A stretch of DNA of 52,514 bases from RI-92 sp037384645 (GCA_037384645.1 JARRNT010000024.1:1-52514); one strand, 5' to 3'; counted from the stretch's first letter, positions 42,977 through 52,389 are shown. Made by a program: numbers and translations. The notes: a model not told the origin generated them from the sequence alone.

Positions 42977-44068
42977 ATGTTCAATATCCGTCTATTCGCC
43001 GCCCTCGGTTCCGTGTTCATAGTCGGCACCGTCTTTTATCTTATGGAATCTGTGTTGTTGCCCTTCGTGGTAGCCTGGGTGCTCGCCTACCTCCTGGTCC
43101 CGGTCGTCGACAAACTGAACCGCTACATGTTTCGCTGGCTTGCCATACTCGTCACCTTTCTGATGCTTGCCATTGTTCTCAGTGGTCTCCTCTTCGGTTT
43201 AGTGCCCATACTGCAATCACAGATCAGCAGCTTTCTTGCTCAGCTACCCAATTATGCCGAGCAGCTTCACCATACCCTTGTCGGACTTGCCGGCCATCTA
43301 CCCTGGAGCGTGGATGTCAGCGCACTCGGCCATGGACTGCAAAATCATCTGAAGGAACTTGGTACACACCTGGTGCAGGCGCCCTCGGCACTGATGAGCA
43401 CCGCTGCCCAGGTGATCAAGACAGTCGTGTTTATCGTACTGGTACCGTTAGTAGCACTCTACCTGCTGCGTGACTGGCACGAACTCGTGGCAGGTCTGGA
43501 GTCGTTTGTGCGTACCTCGCGAAGGGCGTCCATCGAGCAGTTCATGCGAACCGCCGATGAAGTACTTCGCCACTACATCCATGGACAGTTACTCGTGATG
43601 CTCGGTGTCGGGAGCATGTACACCCTCGGCTATGGTCTGACAGGCATCAACCTGGGTCTGGTACTGGGATTGCTCGCGGGGCTGGTATTCGTCATTCCTT
43701 TCGCTTCCCTTGTCCTGGCTGGTATCCCCGGTCTTGTTATCGCAGTTCTACAATTTCATGACATTGCACATCCATTAGCTGTTATCCTTACAATCGGCGT
43801 ATCCGAACTCGTTGGCAATACCGTGTTGATGCCTGTCCTGGTTGGTCGCTTCGTGCGCGTTCACCCGGCCGCTGTGCTGCTCTTTATTTTTGCTGGCGGT
43901 GCGCTGTTCGGGATATTAGGTATGGTACTTGCACTTCCTCTGGCAGCCATCACTACCGCCTGGATGTCAAAAATCGTGAATGCCACACCCGCCCGAACTC
44001 GGGCACAGCATCGAAATCAGCCGCCTACTGCCGAGACAGCTGGCTCAGTCGAAAAAATAGAAGAATAA
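42977..44068 (+). CDS. AI-2E family transporter (PerM/TqsA-like)
   Basis: A 363-residue inner-membrane protein with about eight helices. Characteristic features: two N-terminal helix pairs, a polar amphipathic segment (about 90-140), DEVLRHYIHGQLLVMLGVGSMYTLGYGLTGINLGLVLGLLAGLVFVIPF and the C-terminal LVGNTVLMPVLVGRFVRVHPAAVLLFIFAGGALFGILGMVLALP. The family exports autoinducer-2 or acts in Na+/H+ exchange or permease roles. The tail is Arg/Pro-rich. TGGAGAAAAG is adjacent to ATG 42977. No operon partner. Confidence 0.93.
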   Translation: MFNIRLFAALGSVFIVGTVFYLMESVLLPFVVAWVLAYLLVPVVDKLNRYMFRWLAILVTFLMLAIVLSGLLFGLVPILQSQISSFLAQLPNYAEQLHHTLVGLAGHLPWSVDVSALGHGLQNHLKELGTHLVQAPSALMSTAAQVIKTVVFIVLVPLVALYLLRDWHELVAGLESFVRTSRRASIEQFMRTADEVLRHYIHGQLLVMLGVGSMYTLGYGLTGINLGLVLGLLAGLVFVIPFASLVLAGIPGLVIAVLQFHDIAHPLAVILTIGVSELVGNTVLMPVLVGRFVRVHPAAVLLFIFAGGALFGILGMVLALPLAAITTAWMSKIVNATPARTRAQHRNQPPTAETAGSVEKIEE

Positions 44069-44082
44069 ATGGAGTGGCGACA

Positions 44083-44118
44083 CATGCTGTACATTGTAGC
44101 CGATGTCCCCCGCTGCGA
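44083..44118. repeat. 36-bp repeat, copy 1
   Basis: Matches 52351-52386 at 31 of 36 positions in the same orientation, including a common 15-base core ATTGTAGCCGATGT. On the minus strand both contain GGCTACAATG, a possible extended -10. Confidence 0.6.
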
Positions 44119-44253
44119 GATACGTTTCGCCGCCGGGGGTCGGATTTAACATCCTTCTTTATTATCTTCAGACGTTCGTCGTACTTGCTGGCATGGTCAT
44201 TCTGCCAGATTGGAGGTTTTACTCTTTCCCCCAGGTATCTTTAATTCTTAGTA

Positions 44254-44823
44254 TTAACTTCGTCCGAACCGGAAGATCCCTCCAAACACGTGTCCACCCC
44301 GAAACTGGTGGGCAAATGCAAAGCCGACATGGCCGAACCAGTATAGCCATACGAGGACAGCGATATCCTTGTGCAGCAGGGAGAGCGCAGTGAAGCTGCC
44401 ATAGTCCGTGGAAGCTGGCCGGGCCCCATGGCCACCGGGTATCACGAGGAAGATAAGAATGCCGGTCACGGCCATGCCTGTCACCGCAAGCAGTCCAAGG
44501 CCATGTATGAAGCTCGACAAACCACGCACTCGCCCTGCGCGGGGTAGTTTACCTCTGAACAGGCCACGCAGGTCAGTGACGATATCGGCCATACCCACGC
44601 GATTCCAGGGGAAGAGCAGGGGCAAATCGTAATTGGCATAGCTCCACAACCACACCAGCAGGATCACGCCTGATGACACAATCCCACCCCATTCATGGAA
44701 ATAGAAATACGTCAGGGTCCCCGGTGTGGAAATATACAGGCCAGTGAACAGTTGAAACGTGATTGTAGCGACCAGGCCCCAGTGCAATGCCCGGGTACTA
44801 CCACTCCAGGATTCGGCAGGCAT
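44254..44823 (-). CDS. Cytochrome b561-type membrane protein
   Basis: 189 residues, four or five helices. Histidines in helices suit two haems b: H14 (RALHWG), H43 (FHEW), H107 (FIHGLG), H151 (LLHKDIA), H165 (WFGHVGF) and H172. The arrangement resembles Ni/Fe-hydrogenase b-subunit/b561 domains, which pass electrons to or from quinone. No hydrogenase, cytochrome c or flavoprotein partner adjoins it. AAAGGAGTGACGAATC precedes ATG 44823. Confidence 0.85.
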   Translation of the reverse strand: MPAESWSGSTRALHWGLVATITFQLFTGLYISTPGTLTYFYFHEWGGIVSSGVILLVWLWSYANYDLPLLFPWNRVGMADIVTDLRGLFRGKLPRAGRVRGLSSFIHGLGLLAVTGMAVTGILIFLVIPGGHGARPASTDYGSFTALSLLHKDIAVLVWLYWFGHVGFAFAHQFRGGHVFGGIFRFGRS

Positions 44824-45444
44824 GATTCGTCACTCCTTTTAGCTTGCATGCTCCTTGCAAAAATGCGAACACATCTGAATGTTCTAGACACACAGTGATA
44901 CGGATAGTTTCGCAGTAAAGGCCAGGGAAAATGCAGACAGGTTAAAGCCGAGTCAAAGACTGAGGTATCCCCACGAAATTGCGATCCCAAACAATCCATT
45001 AACGTCGTTTGAATGCTTGTCGTCATTCCGGCGAAGGCCGGAATCCAGTTTAATAAGGGTGAATATTTTGTGTGAGCAATTGAGTATGTATTTTTTTACC
45101 ACGAAATTGCTCGCGTTCTGGATACTGGCTTTCGCCAGTATGACAAAGAAGCGGACTTTTTGTTGATTTTGTGGAGATAGGTCAAGGTCAAAGAGCAATT
45201 TTCTCCAAGATACAAATATCCAACCCAGCATACATCCTTATTATCCTCAACTCGTGGTCTCCCCGGTAAATCTCAGCGCCTCTGGACGACCTGTTTTCTT
45301 CCGGCTTCCTGCCCAAGCCAGGACTGATCCCGTCTGGTTACTGAACCACTTATTCCCTGATGGCTTAGTACAGGCAAAGTGCTTTCCGATTGCGTAGCAA
45401 AAAAATGGAATGGCCTGCCGGTAATCGTCCGACACAGGGACAGC
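44824..45444. other. Intergenic region with a MITE/REP-like element
   Basis: 621 bases. Minus-strand frames at 44953-45231 and 45247-45435 are open, but the first covers the repeat element and the second lacks a ribosome site. Apart from the repeat, nothing is recognisable. Confidence 0.45.
45022..45144. repeat. REP/MITE-like element with opposed GTCATTCCGGCGAA-type ends
   Basis: GTCATTCCGGCGAAGGCCGG at 45022 and, inverted, GTCATACTGGCGAAAGCCAG ending at 45144, each closing with ATCCAG. The 69-base centre is AT-rich. The motif pair CATTCCGGCGAAGGCCGGAAT is a palindrome scattered between genes in many proteobacteria. Confidence 0.75.
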
Positions 45445-46488
45445 CTAACTGGCCGATATTTCTCGGCGGGCGATACCGTGCATAAGTCGGCCTAAAATAT
45501 CCGCCCCGGTAATCACACGCTTCTCATCCCTGCCCCAGACAAGAATCAGATCATCATCAATGACGTCATCCGCATTATCCACCGGATAGACCCTGAGCTG
45601 CGATAACACCTTGCCGAGGAGTATGCTGGAATCGTGCACGATGATCGGGCGGTGACAGTAGGCAGCCGGATTTAGTTCTTCCGTACCAAGCAGTGCAGCG
45701 CGCAAAAAGGCATTGGCATTCATCACCCAGAACGGTTCACCCGCCGTGTCAGTCAGGACCACCCACTTTTTACCCGAGGAGTTCACCTGTTGTAGAAACG
45801 GATCATGCATATCGCGCTGTATCGGAGGAAACTGCACGCGATCATTTTCCGTCGTCACCGGGATCACGCTCCGTGGATCAAGTGGCTCACCCTCCATACT
45901 TATCATCATGTCATCCATGGCCAGGAAATTCAGCGCACCGATCCCTTCCAGGCGATCAATATCGGTATTCCTGGCAGCGATATGCTTCTTGATGACAGTG
46001 CGCAAATCGCTCTCAGCGTAGTACTGGATGGCTTCCTTGCCCAGCCACAGGTCAAGCAGCATGGCCGAAGGCTTCGCCATTGGATACAGAAGAAACTGGT
46101 AAAAGCGTAATACCGGCGCTAATCGCCCTCCCATTGTCAGGGCGTGGCGCGAGAAATAGGCCTGGGGCGCAATCTCACCCAGGAAGGTAATGACAATGGT
46201 GGAAAAAAAGAACGTGGCAACGCCGGCCAGTACCGAATCCGCCAGCAATGTTAACAGGACGTTGATACCGACATTGCCCCACAGGATAGTGGTCAGCAAA
46301 AAATTACTGTCCTTGCGCATGTGCATTATCTTGTCCGCACAGCGGTTACCCGCCGAAGACTCTACTTCCAGGCGCATCCGGCTAATACCCAGCAAGGCAA
46401 GATTCAGCCCGGAGAACATCGCGGACTGCGAGATACAGAACACAATGCCCAGCCAGGTAAGGACATGGGTAACGCTGAGTTCATACAT
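45445..46488 (-). CDS. CNNM-domain (DUF21) membrane protein, CorC/CorB-like
   Basis: 347 residues. The CNNM/DUF21 domain with four helices (about 8-150) includes FSGLNLALLGISRMRLEVES and TFLGEIAPQAYFSRHAL. The cytoplasmic part (about 190-335) is CBS-pair-like but divergent. The CorC transporter-associated domain at the C-terminus of typical CorB/C proteins is absent. Family members handle Mg2+ or other divalent or monovalent cation efflux. Downstream of the P-type ATPase by 66 bases; last gene of the cation operon. Confidence 0.88.
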   Translation of the reverse strand: MYELSVTHVLTWLGIVFCISQSAMFSGLNLALLGISRMRLEVESSAGNRCADKIMHMRKDSNFLLTTILWGNVGINVLLTLLADSVLAGVATFFFSTIVITFLGEIAPQAYFSRHALTMGGRLAPVLRFYQFLLYPMAKPSAMLLDLWLGKEAIQYYAESDLRTVIKKHIAARNTDIDRLEGIGALNFLAMDDMMISMEGEPLDPRSVIPVTTENDRVQFPPIQRDMHDPFLQQVNSSGKKWVVLTDTAGEPFWVMNANAFLRAALLGTEELNPAAYCHRPIIVHDSSILLGKVLSQLRVYPVDNADDVIDDDLILVWGRDEKRVITGADILGRLMHGIARREISAS

Positions 46489-46554
46489 GGGTTGGGCTCT
46501 CTGGCGTCAGTGAATATGGATAAATCATTTTAAAAGCATCGTCGCCTTCTGGCA

Positions 46555-49224
46555 TCAGGCAGACCAGAGCTGCACCCCGTGCCTTACCAGCCACTTGCGC
46601 ACTTCCTCGATAACAAATATGACCAGTGGGGCAATTATAATCAATGCCCACGCCCATAAGGGCACGGCTGCGGTGGAGAACACGCGGTAGAGTGCCGGCA
46701 TATTGGTGACCAGCAAAATGAAACCGATCTCCACCGCAATGCCTGATACGATCCAGGGGTTGAAGCGACTAAAGTAACCCAAGGCCGACTGGCGATTGGT
46801 ACGACAGGCCATGACATTGCCGATCTGGCAAAAGATGATCGTGGCCAGAAAGGCCGCCGAGGCCTCTGCGAACAACGACTGGTTGCCGCTACTTGGCATG
46901 CCCCAGTGCCAGCCACCCTGGTAAAGCACCAGGAAAAACACCGCGAATGACAGGCCCCCCTCGGCCAGGCCGATAATCCCGTAACTGCGCAAGAAGGTCC
47001 GGTAACTCACCAGGCGTTCATGTCGGCTGACCGGCGGACGCTGCATGACATCCTTCTCCGGCGGCTCATTGCCTAGGCCAATGGCGGGCAGGATATCGGT
47101 GAGCAGATCAATGGACAGGATCTGGATCACAGTCATGGGCAAAGGAATGGGAAAGATCACGTAGGCAATGAACGGCAGGATCTCCGGCACGTTACTGGTC
47201 AGGATATAGGTGATGAACTTCTTGATGTTGTCATAGACCGCCCTGCCTTCCTCGATGGCCCTGACGATGGTCGCGAAATTGTCATCCAGCAGGATGATGT
47301 CCGAGGCCTCCTTGGCCACGTCGGTGCCGCGCTTGCCCATGGAGACCCCGATATCGGCCCGCTTGAGGGCTGGCGCATCGTTCACACCATCGCCGGTCAC
47401 CGCCACCACTTCCTGCATTTCCTTGAGGGCGGTGACAATACTTAACTTCTGCTCGGGGGCGATGCGCGCAAACACCACTTCGCCGCCACGCAGGGTATCG
47501 ATCAGTTCCTCCATGTCCATGGCATCCAGCATCTCGCCGGTAATCACCTTGGGCGCAGTGACGATGCCCAGCTTGCGGGCGATATAGGACACCGTCTCGC
47601 CCTTGTCACCGCTGATCACGATGATCTTGATACCTGCGCCCTTACACGCCTTGACCGCGGCGGGCACTTCCGGCCGCGGCGGATCCACCATGGCGACGTG
47701 GCCCACAAACACCAGCTCGTCGATCCGGGCCTCGTTATCGACTTCACGATAAGCCAGGCTCAACACGCGCAGTCCCTGGTTGGCATAATTGTCGGCCTGC
47801 TTTAGCAGCAAGTGGCGCTCATCCTCACTCAGCCCACGAACCTGGCCACCTTCATGTACCTGGCTACATAAATCCAGCATGACATCCGGCGCCCCCTTGA
47901 CCGTCAGGTAGCGGGTATCGCCCTGGGTATGATAAAGACTCCACATGTGTTTGCGTTCCGCCGTAAAGGGCTGGCTGTCCAGCAGCTCGAAGCGTGCATT
48001 CAGGCTGTCGTAACCGACACGGGCATTGGCGAATTCCGCCAGCGCCACCTCGGTAGGATCCCCCTGGAATACCGCATTGCCTTGCTCGCCATTGGTGCTG
48101 ATAACGTCATTGCACAAGGCCATGATCTCCAGCAGGGTCGTCGCCGCTGGGCTGGCGTCAAATCCCGGGCCATCATTGGCATCGAACTCCTGGAAACCCA
48201 GGTAGAATTTTTCCACGTGCAACTTGTTCTGGGTCAGGGTGCCGGTCTTGTCGGTGCAGATCACTGTGGTACTACCGAGGGTCTCCACAGAAAGGATTTG
48301 CTTGACCACGGCGTTTTCCTTTCCCATCTTCACCGAAGACTGGGTCAGCGCCAGGGTCACCGTTGGCAGCAGGCCTTCCGGTACATTGGCCACGATAATG
48401 CCAATGGCAAAGATCAGATTGGTCCACAACGGGTTACCAATGAAAAAGCCAATGACGAAAAACACCAGCCCGATACCCACGGCCAGGTAGGTAATCTTGC
48501 GCACAAAGTAGGCCAGCTCCTTCTGCATGGGCGTGAGATCCTGCTGCACGCCCTGGGACAGTTCAGAGATCGCGCCAATACTGGTGGAACGTCCGATGCG
48601 GGTGACCAGGATCCGGCCATGGCCCTTGACGATGGTGGCGCCGGAGGCCGCCTGCATGTTGGCCTGTATCTCGTCCTCCGCCGCCTGCTTGGCCACGGGC
48701 TCGGACTCGCCGGTGATGATGGATTCATCCACCAGTAACTGACTGGATTCGATGATCACACCGTCGGCACAAATCTTGTCACCTTCCTGAACGAACAGGA
48801 CATCGCCCGGGACCACTTCCTTTGCATCCATCAACACCTTTTCGCCATCGCGGATCAGCACCACTTCTCTGGGGATGTAATCGAGAAACGACATCATCAT
48901 TTTCTCGACCTTGTAGTTCTGGATGAATGACACCAGCGCATTGAGCAGCACTACGACCAACAGGGCCACCGCGATGAGCTCGTAGCCCTGGCCTGGCAGC
49001 ATGAAATGGGCCACCCAGGAAAGTATCGATGATGCCAGCAACAACAGGGGAAACAGGGCAAGAAATTCTTCCAGCAGCATGCGCAACGGAGAACGTGCCC
49101 GGTGGAAGCGGATTTCGTTAGTGCCGTATTGCTTCTTTCGGGCCTGGGCATCGGCCGCACTCAGACCGTCGGCATCACAGGATAATGCCTGGAACAGGGA
49201 CGCTGTATTCTTGTACGTTTCCAC
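46555..49224 (-). CDS. P2-type cation ATPase, Na+/K+-ATPase-like
   Basis: An 889-residue inner-membrane pump. Actuator TGES at 171-174, ion-site helix VANVPEGL at 278-285, phosphorylated Asp325 in DKTGTLT, nucleotide-site KGAPD at 443-447 and hinge GDGVNDAP at 611-618. The VANVPEGLLPTVT form is that of eukaryotic-like Na/K and H/K pumps (P2C), where SERCA-type pumps have VAxIPEGL. Na+ or K+ is therefore more likely than Ca2+, but this needs test. All ten helices appear present. It is preceded by the TrkA-C protein gene (21-base gap) and followed by the CNNM gene. Confidence 0.93.
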   Translation of the reverse strand: METYKNTASLFQALSCDADGLSAADAQARKKQYGTNEIRFHRARSPLRMLLEEFLALFPLLLLASSILSWVAHFMLPGQGYELIAVALLVVVLLNALVSFIQNYKVEKMMMSFLDYIPREVVLIRDGEKVLMDAKEVVPGDVLFVQEGDKICADGVIIESSQLLVDESIITGESEPVAKQAAEDEIQANMQAASGATIVKGHGRILVTRIGRSTSIGAISELSQGVQQDLTPMQKELAYFVRKITYLAVGIGLVFFVIGFFIGNPLWTNLIFAIGIIVANVPEGLLPTVTLALTQSSVKMGKENAVVKQILSVETLGSTTVICTDKTGTLTQNKLHVEKFYLGFQEFDANDGPGFDASPAATTLLEIMALCNDVISTNGEQGNAVFQGDPTEVALAEFANARVGYDSLNARFELLDSQPFTAERKHMWSLYHTQGDTRYLTVKGAPDVMLDLCSQVHEGGQVRGLSEDERHLLLKQADNYANQGLRVLSLAYREVDNEARIDELVFVGHVAMVDPPRPEVPAAVKACKGAGIKIIVISGDKGETVSYIARKLGIVTAPKVITGEMLDAMDMEELIDTLRGGEVVFARIAPEQKLSIVTALKEMQEVVAVTGDGVNDAPALKRADIGVSMGKRGTDVAKEASDIILLDDNFATIVRAIEEGRAVYDNIKKFITYILTSNVPEILPFIAYVIFPIPLPMTVIQILSIDLLTDILPAIGLGNEPPEKDVMQRPPVSRHERLVSYRTFLRSYGIIGLAEGGLSFAVFFLVLYQGGWHWGMPSSGNQSLFAEASAAFLATIIFCQIGNVMACRTNRQSALGYFSRFNPWIVSGIAVEIGFILLVTNMPALYRVFSTAAVPLWAWALIIIAPLVIFVIEEVRKWLVRHGVQLWSA

Positions 49225-49245
49225 CCGATGACCACCAATTAGGCT

Positions 49246-50019
49246 TCATTCTTTTGAAGATTCATCCAGGCGCTTCTCTGCCTCACGTACCCGCTCTGAT
49301 TTCGAGACTTCCTGGAAATGCTCTACATCACCATGAATGCCAGGCTGGCGTTGACTCAGTTCCGCTACAGTGGAATCACGCCCATAGATTATCACGTTAT
49401 CCCCCTCTTCCAACCGGGTTTCACCCCTAGGGGTACCAATGAATTCGCCGTTCATTCTTTCGATCCCAAGAATCAAAAGACCTTCATCGCTAAGTTTCAA
49501 TCGTGCCAGGGTTTGATTGGTGAGCCAGCTTTGTGGATCTACGTGGAGTTCACTGACTTTATATTCACCCGCCAGATGTAACAGACTGGCGTAATCCCGG
49601 ATTTCCAGCCGAGTATAACGACTGAGCATCCGTTCTATTATTCTGGAAAGCTGACGGTCCACCCAATGACTGGATGCAAGCGCCCATAACGTGACCACAC
49701 CGGAAATAACCAGGACCAGTTTCAGCGTCAGCATCGTCCCCGTTTCTTCACCCACAAACGTGAGAATGAGCGATGTGAGGACTGCCGCGATACCGGCATT
49801 GCCAAATAACATCAATAACAGGATGATGCGACGACGTACCGGGTGCGTCACGATATTCTCCGACTCGGAAGTCGTAAAGCCTGTACCGGTAAATGCTGAG
49901 CGCGCCTGAAAGCGCGCTGACTCCCGGGACATACCTGTGTAAGTGAGGGCGATCGTTGCGATGCGGGTAACCAGTAACGACAGCGACAAGACTAACAATA
50001 GTGAAAATATCGCCAACAT
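49246..50019 (-). CDS. Membrane protein with cytoplasmic TrkA-C (RCK_C) domain
   Basis: 257 residues. Three hydrophobic segments (about 1-20, 66-86 and 95-118) frame a soluble loop with FTGTGFTTSESENIV. This loop resembles the TrkH-type selectivity filter sequence STGFTT. A TrkA-C domain spans about 140-225 (LLILGIERMNGEFIGTPRGETRLEEGDNVIIYG). The tail is highly charged. There is no RCK_N domain. It may gate or sense K+ or a nucleotide for the adjacent pump. First gene of the operon with the P-ATPase. Confidence 0.82.
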   Translation of the reverse strand: MLAIFSLLLVLSLSLLVTRIATIALTYTGMSRESARFQARSAFTGTGFTTSESENIVTHPVRRRIILLLMLFGNAGIAAVLTSLILTFVGEETGTMLTLKLVLVISGVVTLWALASSHWVDRQLSRIIERMLSRYTRLEIRDYASLLHLAGEYKVSELHVDPQSWLTNQTLARLKLSDEGLLILGIERMNGEFIGTPRGETRLEEGDNVIIYGRDSTVAELSQRQPGIHGDVEHFQEVSKSERVREAEKRLDESSKE

Positions 50020-50179
50020 GGAATCAACCTTCTGGATGTCCTGTTTTTCCCGGAATAATTATCCAATAGTAATTAGTATAGAATGATAAAAGGAGAAATT
50101 GATTTTATTTCATTTTTAAACATACTAATCTTTCCCATGTTCAGCAGCTGCTACGCCCGGACAAACAAGGAAAGTCAAA

Positions 50180-50353
50180 ATGAAACCATTCAGCATTGAC
50201 GCGTTCGCCAGCGAGTGCAAAAAGATCATGACCCACAGCAACAACGCCGCCAGGCAATTTTTACAACATACGCTGGACAGAGCAACCGATCCTCAGCAAT
50301 CTTCGAGATACGGCAGACCGCCATTCCTGCCGGCGCGGATAGCGGTAAAATGA
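50180..50353 (+). pseudogene. Possible cupin/cysteine-dioxygenase-like gene remnant
   Basis: A 57-codon frame from ATG 50180, after AAGGAAAGTCAAA. Residues 1-39 (FSIDAFASECKKIMTHSNNAARQFLQHTLDRATDPQ) resemble the N-terminal helix of cysteine-dioxygenase-like cupins. The continuation AIFEIRQTAIPAGA lies in another frame, 2 bases shifted. No HxH cupin motif follows before 50480. Homology was judged by eye, so this is tentative. Confidence 0.35.
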
Positions 50354-50480
50354 TCCTCGAAAATAAAAAAAGAATAATAAAGGTCGGAGTGATTATATGC
50401 AGTATACAGCTGGCCGAGGGGAAAGAAGACACGCTTTTGCGTTCCATGGAGCTTCTGCCCTGCCCCCAGAATTTCGGATT

Positions 50481-51341
50481 TTATACACGCCGGCCAGTGG
50501 AATAGGTTTCAAACATGGCTGCAACCACGACAATCAGGCCACCCAACACTGTAGTCAGGCTGGGCCATTCGCCCAGGATCACCCCTGCAAACAGTGCCGC
50601 GTAAACGACCTGCAGGCAGGCAATCAGGCTGGCGGTCTTGGCCTTAAAATAACGCAGACCGAAAGCAAACAGGGTGTGTGGCAATGCGGTAAACACCACG
50701 CCCAACACCAATAGCTGCACCCATTGCACGTGGTTTACCTGAGGTATCGTCTGCGCACCGAAGGGCAAGAGCAGCAGGAAGGTAACAGCGATCTGGTAAA
50801 GCAATGCCTGCTTGGCGGGATAGCTGGAGAAATAGCGCACCTGGATGATGTTGCGCAAGGAAAACAGCAATGCCGAAAACACCCCCCACAACACGCCGAG
50901 CGTTGCATGGTTATCGAGACTAAAGCTTGGCACCAGTAAGTAGATACCGAAAAGCACAGCCAGTGCGCTCAGGATATCAGTGAGACGCGGACGCCCACCA
51001 TGGAACAGGGGTTCGAGAAATACCGTGATCACCGGAAACGTGAAAAGGGCAATGACACCAACCACAACCGAGGACACCTGCATCGCATGAAAATAGGTTA
51101 CCCAGTGGCAGGCCAGGAGGATCCCCAGCAGCCCGGCGACAGCGTAGTCCCGGCGTGAGTTCAGCTTTACCGCCAGTCCCTGGTAGCGCATTACCAGCCA
51201 CAGGGCGAGTACCGCAAAGACCGAACGCAACAGGGTAATCTCGAGGGCGGTCAAGTGGATCAGTTTGGAAAACAGGGCGGTCATCCCAAACAGAAAAACC
51301 GCAGAGTGTACGGCCATCATGCCCTTACGCGTATCATTCAA
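50481..51341 (-). CDS. EamA/DMT-superfamily transporter
   Basis: 286 residues, ten helices in two EamA halves (about 8-135 and 148-280). Typical motifs are HSAVFLFGMTALFSKLIHL in helix 1 and FTALPHTLFAFGLRYFKAKTASLIACLQVVYAALFAGVILGEWPS near the end. Inner-membrane exporter or permease of small metabolites. Lies 103 bases after a second EamA gene, same strand. Cargo unknown. Confidence 0.9.
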   Translation of the reverse strand: MNDTRKGMMAVHSAVFLFGMTALFSKLIHLTALEITLLRSVFAVLALWLVMRYQGLAVKLNSRRDYAVAGLLGILLACHWVTYFHAMQVSSVVVGVIALFTFPVITVFLEPLFHGGRPRLTDILSALAVLFGIYLLVPSFSLDNHATLGVLWGVFSALLFSLRNIIQVRYFSSYPAKQALLYQIAVTFLLLLPFGAQTIPQVNHVQWVQLLVLGVVFTALPHTLFAFGLRYFKAKTASLIACLQVVYAALFAGVILGEWPSLTTVLGGLIVVVAAMFETYSTGRRV

Positions 51342-51444
51342 CTTCGGGATCCAAATAGTTACGTCGTCTTAATCTGCTTTTAGATTGTGATGTTGCCAGG
51401 GACCGATGATACACGGGCAGTAACATAATAGCAGCCCAATATGG

Positions 51445-52389
51445 TCAGGTGTCCATCGCGCGACCAGGATGGTTGAACAGGATGAAACCGCCGACGATTA
51501 GCGCCAGGCCAACCAGATGATAGATATGCAGATGTTCGTGCAGAAAGGCGATTGCCATAGCTGAAGCGAAAACCGGCACGAGACAGATGAACAAACCCGC
51601 GCGGCTGGCCCCGATAATCTCCACGCCGCGGTTCCAGAACAGGAATGAAAGTATCGATGGGAATACGGCCACGTACAGGGTACCGGCGGCCAGGGTCGCG
51701 GATAGCTGTGGCACACCTTGAGTGGTTGCCTCCCACACATACAGCGGCAGCAGCACCAGGGTACCAACGACGATGATCGCGGTCAGCAGACTGAGCGGAT
51801 GCACCGCCGGTCGCTTACGCAACAGGACGGAGTACAGCGCATATAAGAACACAGCGAGCAGCATCCAGGCATCGCCCGGCACCACGTGGCGTTGCGCGAG
51901 GCTCATGGGATTGCCGTGCAGTACGATCACCGCCGCACCGAGCATGCTAAGCGTCACGCCCAGGACGCCGCGTGGCGAGCTACGTTCCCCGAAGAGCACA
52001 AGCCCGAACAACACGATGAGCGCCGGCATCGCTGTCTGGATCAATGCGATATTCGTTGCCGTGGTGGTCTGCGCGGCGATGTACAACAACGTCGCGAAAC
52101 AGCTGACCCCAAGGATGGCGAGCAGCAGCACAATCGGCCACGCCACCAGCAACACTGCCAAGTCTGCGCGTAGCCGCCGCCAGGTGAAGGACAGTAAAAA
52201 GCAAGATGCCAGCGCCCAGCGCCAGAAGGCAAAGGTAACGGGCGGGACATCGGTGTGCAGGGCACGCCCGACAAAGGCGTTACCGGCCCAGAACAGCGTG
52301 GCCAGCGTCAGCAGGAGATAGGCAAGGCGGGAATTACCAGAAAGGTGACGCATGTTGCGCATTGTAGCCGATGTGCCCGGCTGCGACAC
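51445..52389 (-). CDS. EamA/DMT-superfamily transporter
   Basis: About 305-314 residues, ten helices. LLTLATLFWAGNAFVGRALH and PPVTFAFWRWALA in the first half, and LAAGTLYVAVFPSILSFLFWNRGVEIIGASRAGLFICLVPVFASAMAIAFLHEHL in the second half, are textbook EamA. The start is uncertain: GTG 52389 has AAGG 9 bases upstream, ATG 52362 and ATG 52353 have none. The region around these starts is the second copy of a 36-bp repeat. Probably co-transcribed with the next EamA gene. Confidence 0.9.
   Translation of the reverse strand: MSQPGTSATMRNMRHLSGNSRLAYLLLTLATLFWAGNAFVGRALHTDVPPVTFAFWRWALASCFLLSFTWRRLRADLAVLLVAWPIVLLLAILGVSCFATLLYIAAQTTTATNIALIQTAMPALIVLFGLVLFGERSSPRGVLGVTLSMLGAAVIVLHGNPMSLAQRHVVPGDAWMLLAVFLYALYSVLLRKRPAVHPLSLLTAIIVVGTLVLLPLYVWEATTQGVPQLSATLAAGTLYVAVFPSILSFLFWNRGVEIIGASRAGLFICLVPVFASAMAIAFLHEHLHIYHLVGLALIVGGFILFNHPGRAMDT
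52351..52386. repeat. 36-bp repeat, copy 2
   Basis: 31 of 36 positions match 44083-44118. On the minus strand it covers the start codons of the EamA gene and includes TACAAT, which may be a -10 element. Confidence 0.6.

Noticed and set aside
44953..45231. 92-codon minus-strand frame
   Set aside because: Runs through the MITE/REP element; FVILAKASIQ and LDSGLRRND are typical translations of that repeat.
45247..45435. 62-codon minus-strand frame next to the CNNM gene
   Set aside because: GTG start without ribosome site and no recognisable fold.
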